Below are positions 63,893 to 64,000 of a stretch of 64,000 nt of DNA, piece after piece (the stretch's first letter is position 1; each line of letters opens with the position of its first letter). The stretch covers positions 2,976,001-3,040,000 of the forward strand of contig NZ_CP169217.1 of assembly GCF_041897535.1 (NCBI RefSeq), written 5' to 3'. The notes beneath the pieces are model-generated. The model saw only the letters and a program-made list of their open reading frames with translations. It had not been told where the DNA came from and ran no database searches. The position numbers and the translations under genes were made by a program. The DNA is from Methylomicrobium lacus_A. Its GTDB lineage: Bacteria; Pseudomonadota; Gammaproteobacteria; Methylococcales; Methylomonadaceae.

Positions 63893-64000
63893 CAGGCTGA
63901 GTCTTCGCCGAGTTGGGTCAAGAGTTCCGCCTGATGCTCGTTGATCAACGGGCCGACGACTTGTTCGAGGCCGCCTTCCATGATGTCTTCGAGTTTGTAA
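63892..64000 (-). CDS. prfA: Peptide chain release factor 1, C-terminal end (starts outside the window)
   Basis: The last 35 codons of a leftward gene enter from the right edge. They read YKLEDIMEGGLEQVVGPLIN then EHQAELLTQLGEDSA and stop, which is the C terminus of release factor 1 (…LDxIMxGxLxxVIxPLIxEHQAxxL…). It recognises UAA/UAG stops with the ribosome. The overlap with prmC supports the identity. Confidence 0.92.
   Translation of the reverse strand, partial: YKLEDIMEGGLEQVVGPLINEHQAELLTQLGEDSA

Overview
The window looks like chromosome from a gammaproteobacterium, most likely a methanotroph-type member of the Methylococcales. This rests on gene content rather than a marker search: gammaproteobacterial lon–hupB–ppiD order with two tRNA genes inserted, argS followed by a SPOR-domain gene, prfA–prmC, a pyruvate:ferredoxin/flavodoxin oxidoreductase coupled to a dihydroorotate-dehydrogenase-like gene, an arsenosugar-type radical SAM gene, and two heavy-metal RND pumps. 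It is ordinary chromosome: no prophage, CRISPR array or intact transposon is visible. The only clear mobile DNA is a decayed ISAs1-type transposase fragment near 4.8 kb.

Layout. 0–5.5 kb: a truncated exported protein, a multicopper oxidase, a PhoD-type phosphatase with a PhoB-like promoter, the IS remnant and a small membrane protein with an internal duplication. 5.7–12.2 kb: tRNA-Leu, a DUF3047 protein, arsS, mscL, a nucleoside deaminase, phoB-phoR behind a clear Pho box, a DUF502 membrane protein and an FMN reductase. 12.2–18.7 kb: three hydrolases (GDSL, AXE1-like, COG4947-like), a lipoprotein and two unrecognised membrane proteins. 18.9–32.1 kb: two leftward heavy-metal efflux operons. 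The first is adaptor–RND–TolC–barrel protein. The second is a small HAH-motif protein–TolC–adaptor–RND–DUF3240, with overlapping stop/start codons through most of it. Their RND pumps carry different proton-relay motifs, suggesting different metals.

32.3–41.5 kb: an Slp lipoprotein, lon with a sigma-32-like promoter, hupB, tRNA-Val, tRNA-Asp, ppiD, a YajQ-family gene, cca, a TauE/SafE permease and dsbB. 41.7–47.5 kb: three DnaA-box-like sequences beside AT-rich DNA just before priA, then a 1-kb stretch without a supported gene, argS and the SPOR protein. 48–52.4 kb: a membrane PAS sensor fused to an RsbW/GHKL-type ATPase, and a second Lon-type protease (COG1067). 52.5–59.6 kb: nifJ with its coupled DHOD-like gene, a helical protein and a UbiB-family kinase. 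59.8–64 kb: two small exported proteins, a secreted collagen-like protein with 29 Gly-X-Y triplets, a JAMM peptidase, prmC and the end of prfA.

Themes are phosphate response (phoBR with a Pho box, and phoD probably in the regulon), metal export, protein quality control (Lon, PpiD, the second Lon-type protease, DsbB) and housekeeping translation genes. No complete undescribed system can be asserted. The best leads are the RsbW-like membrane sensor, the DnaA-box cluster before priA, the collagen-like exoprotein and the duplicated small membrane protein.
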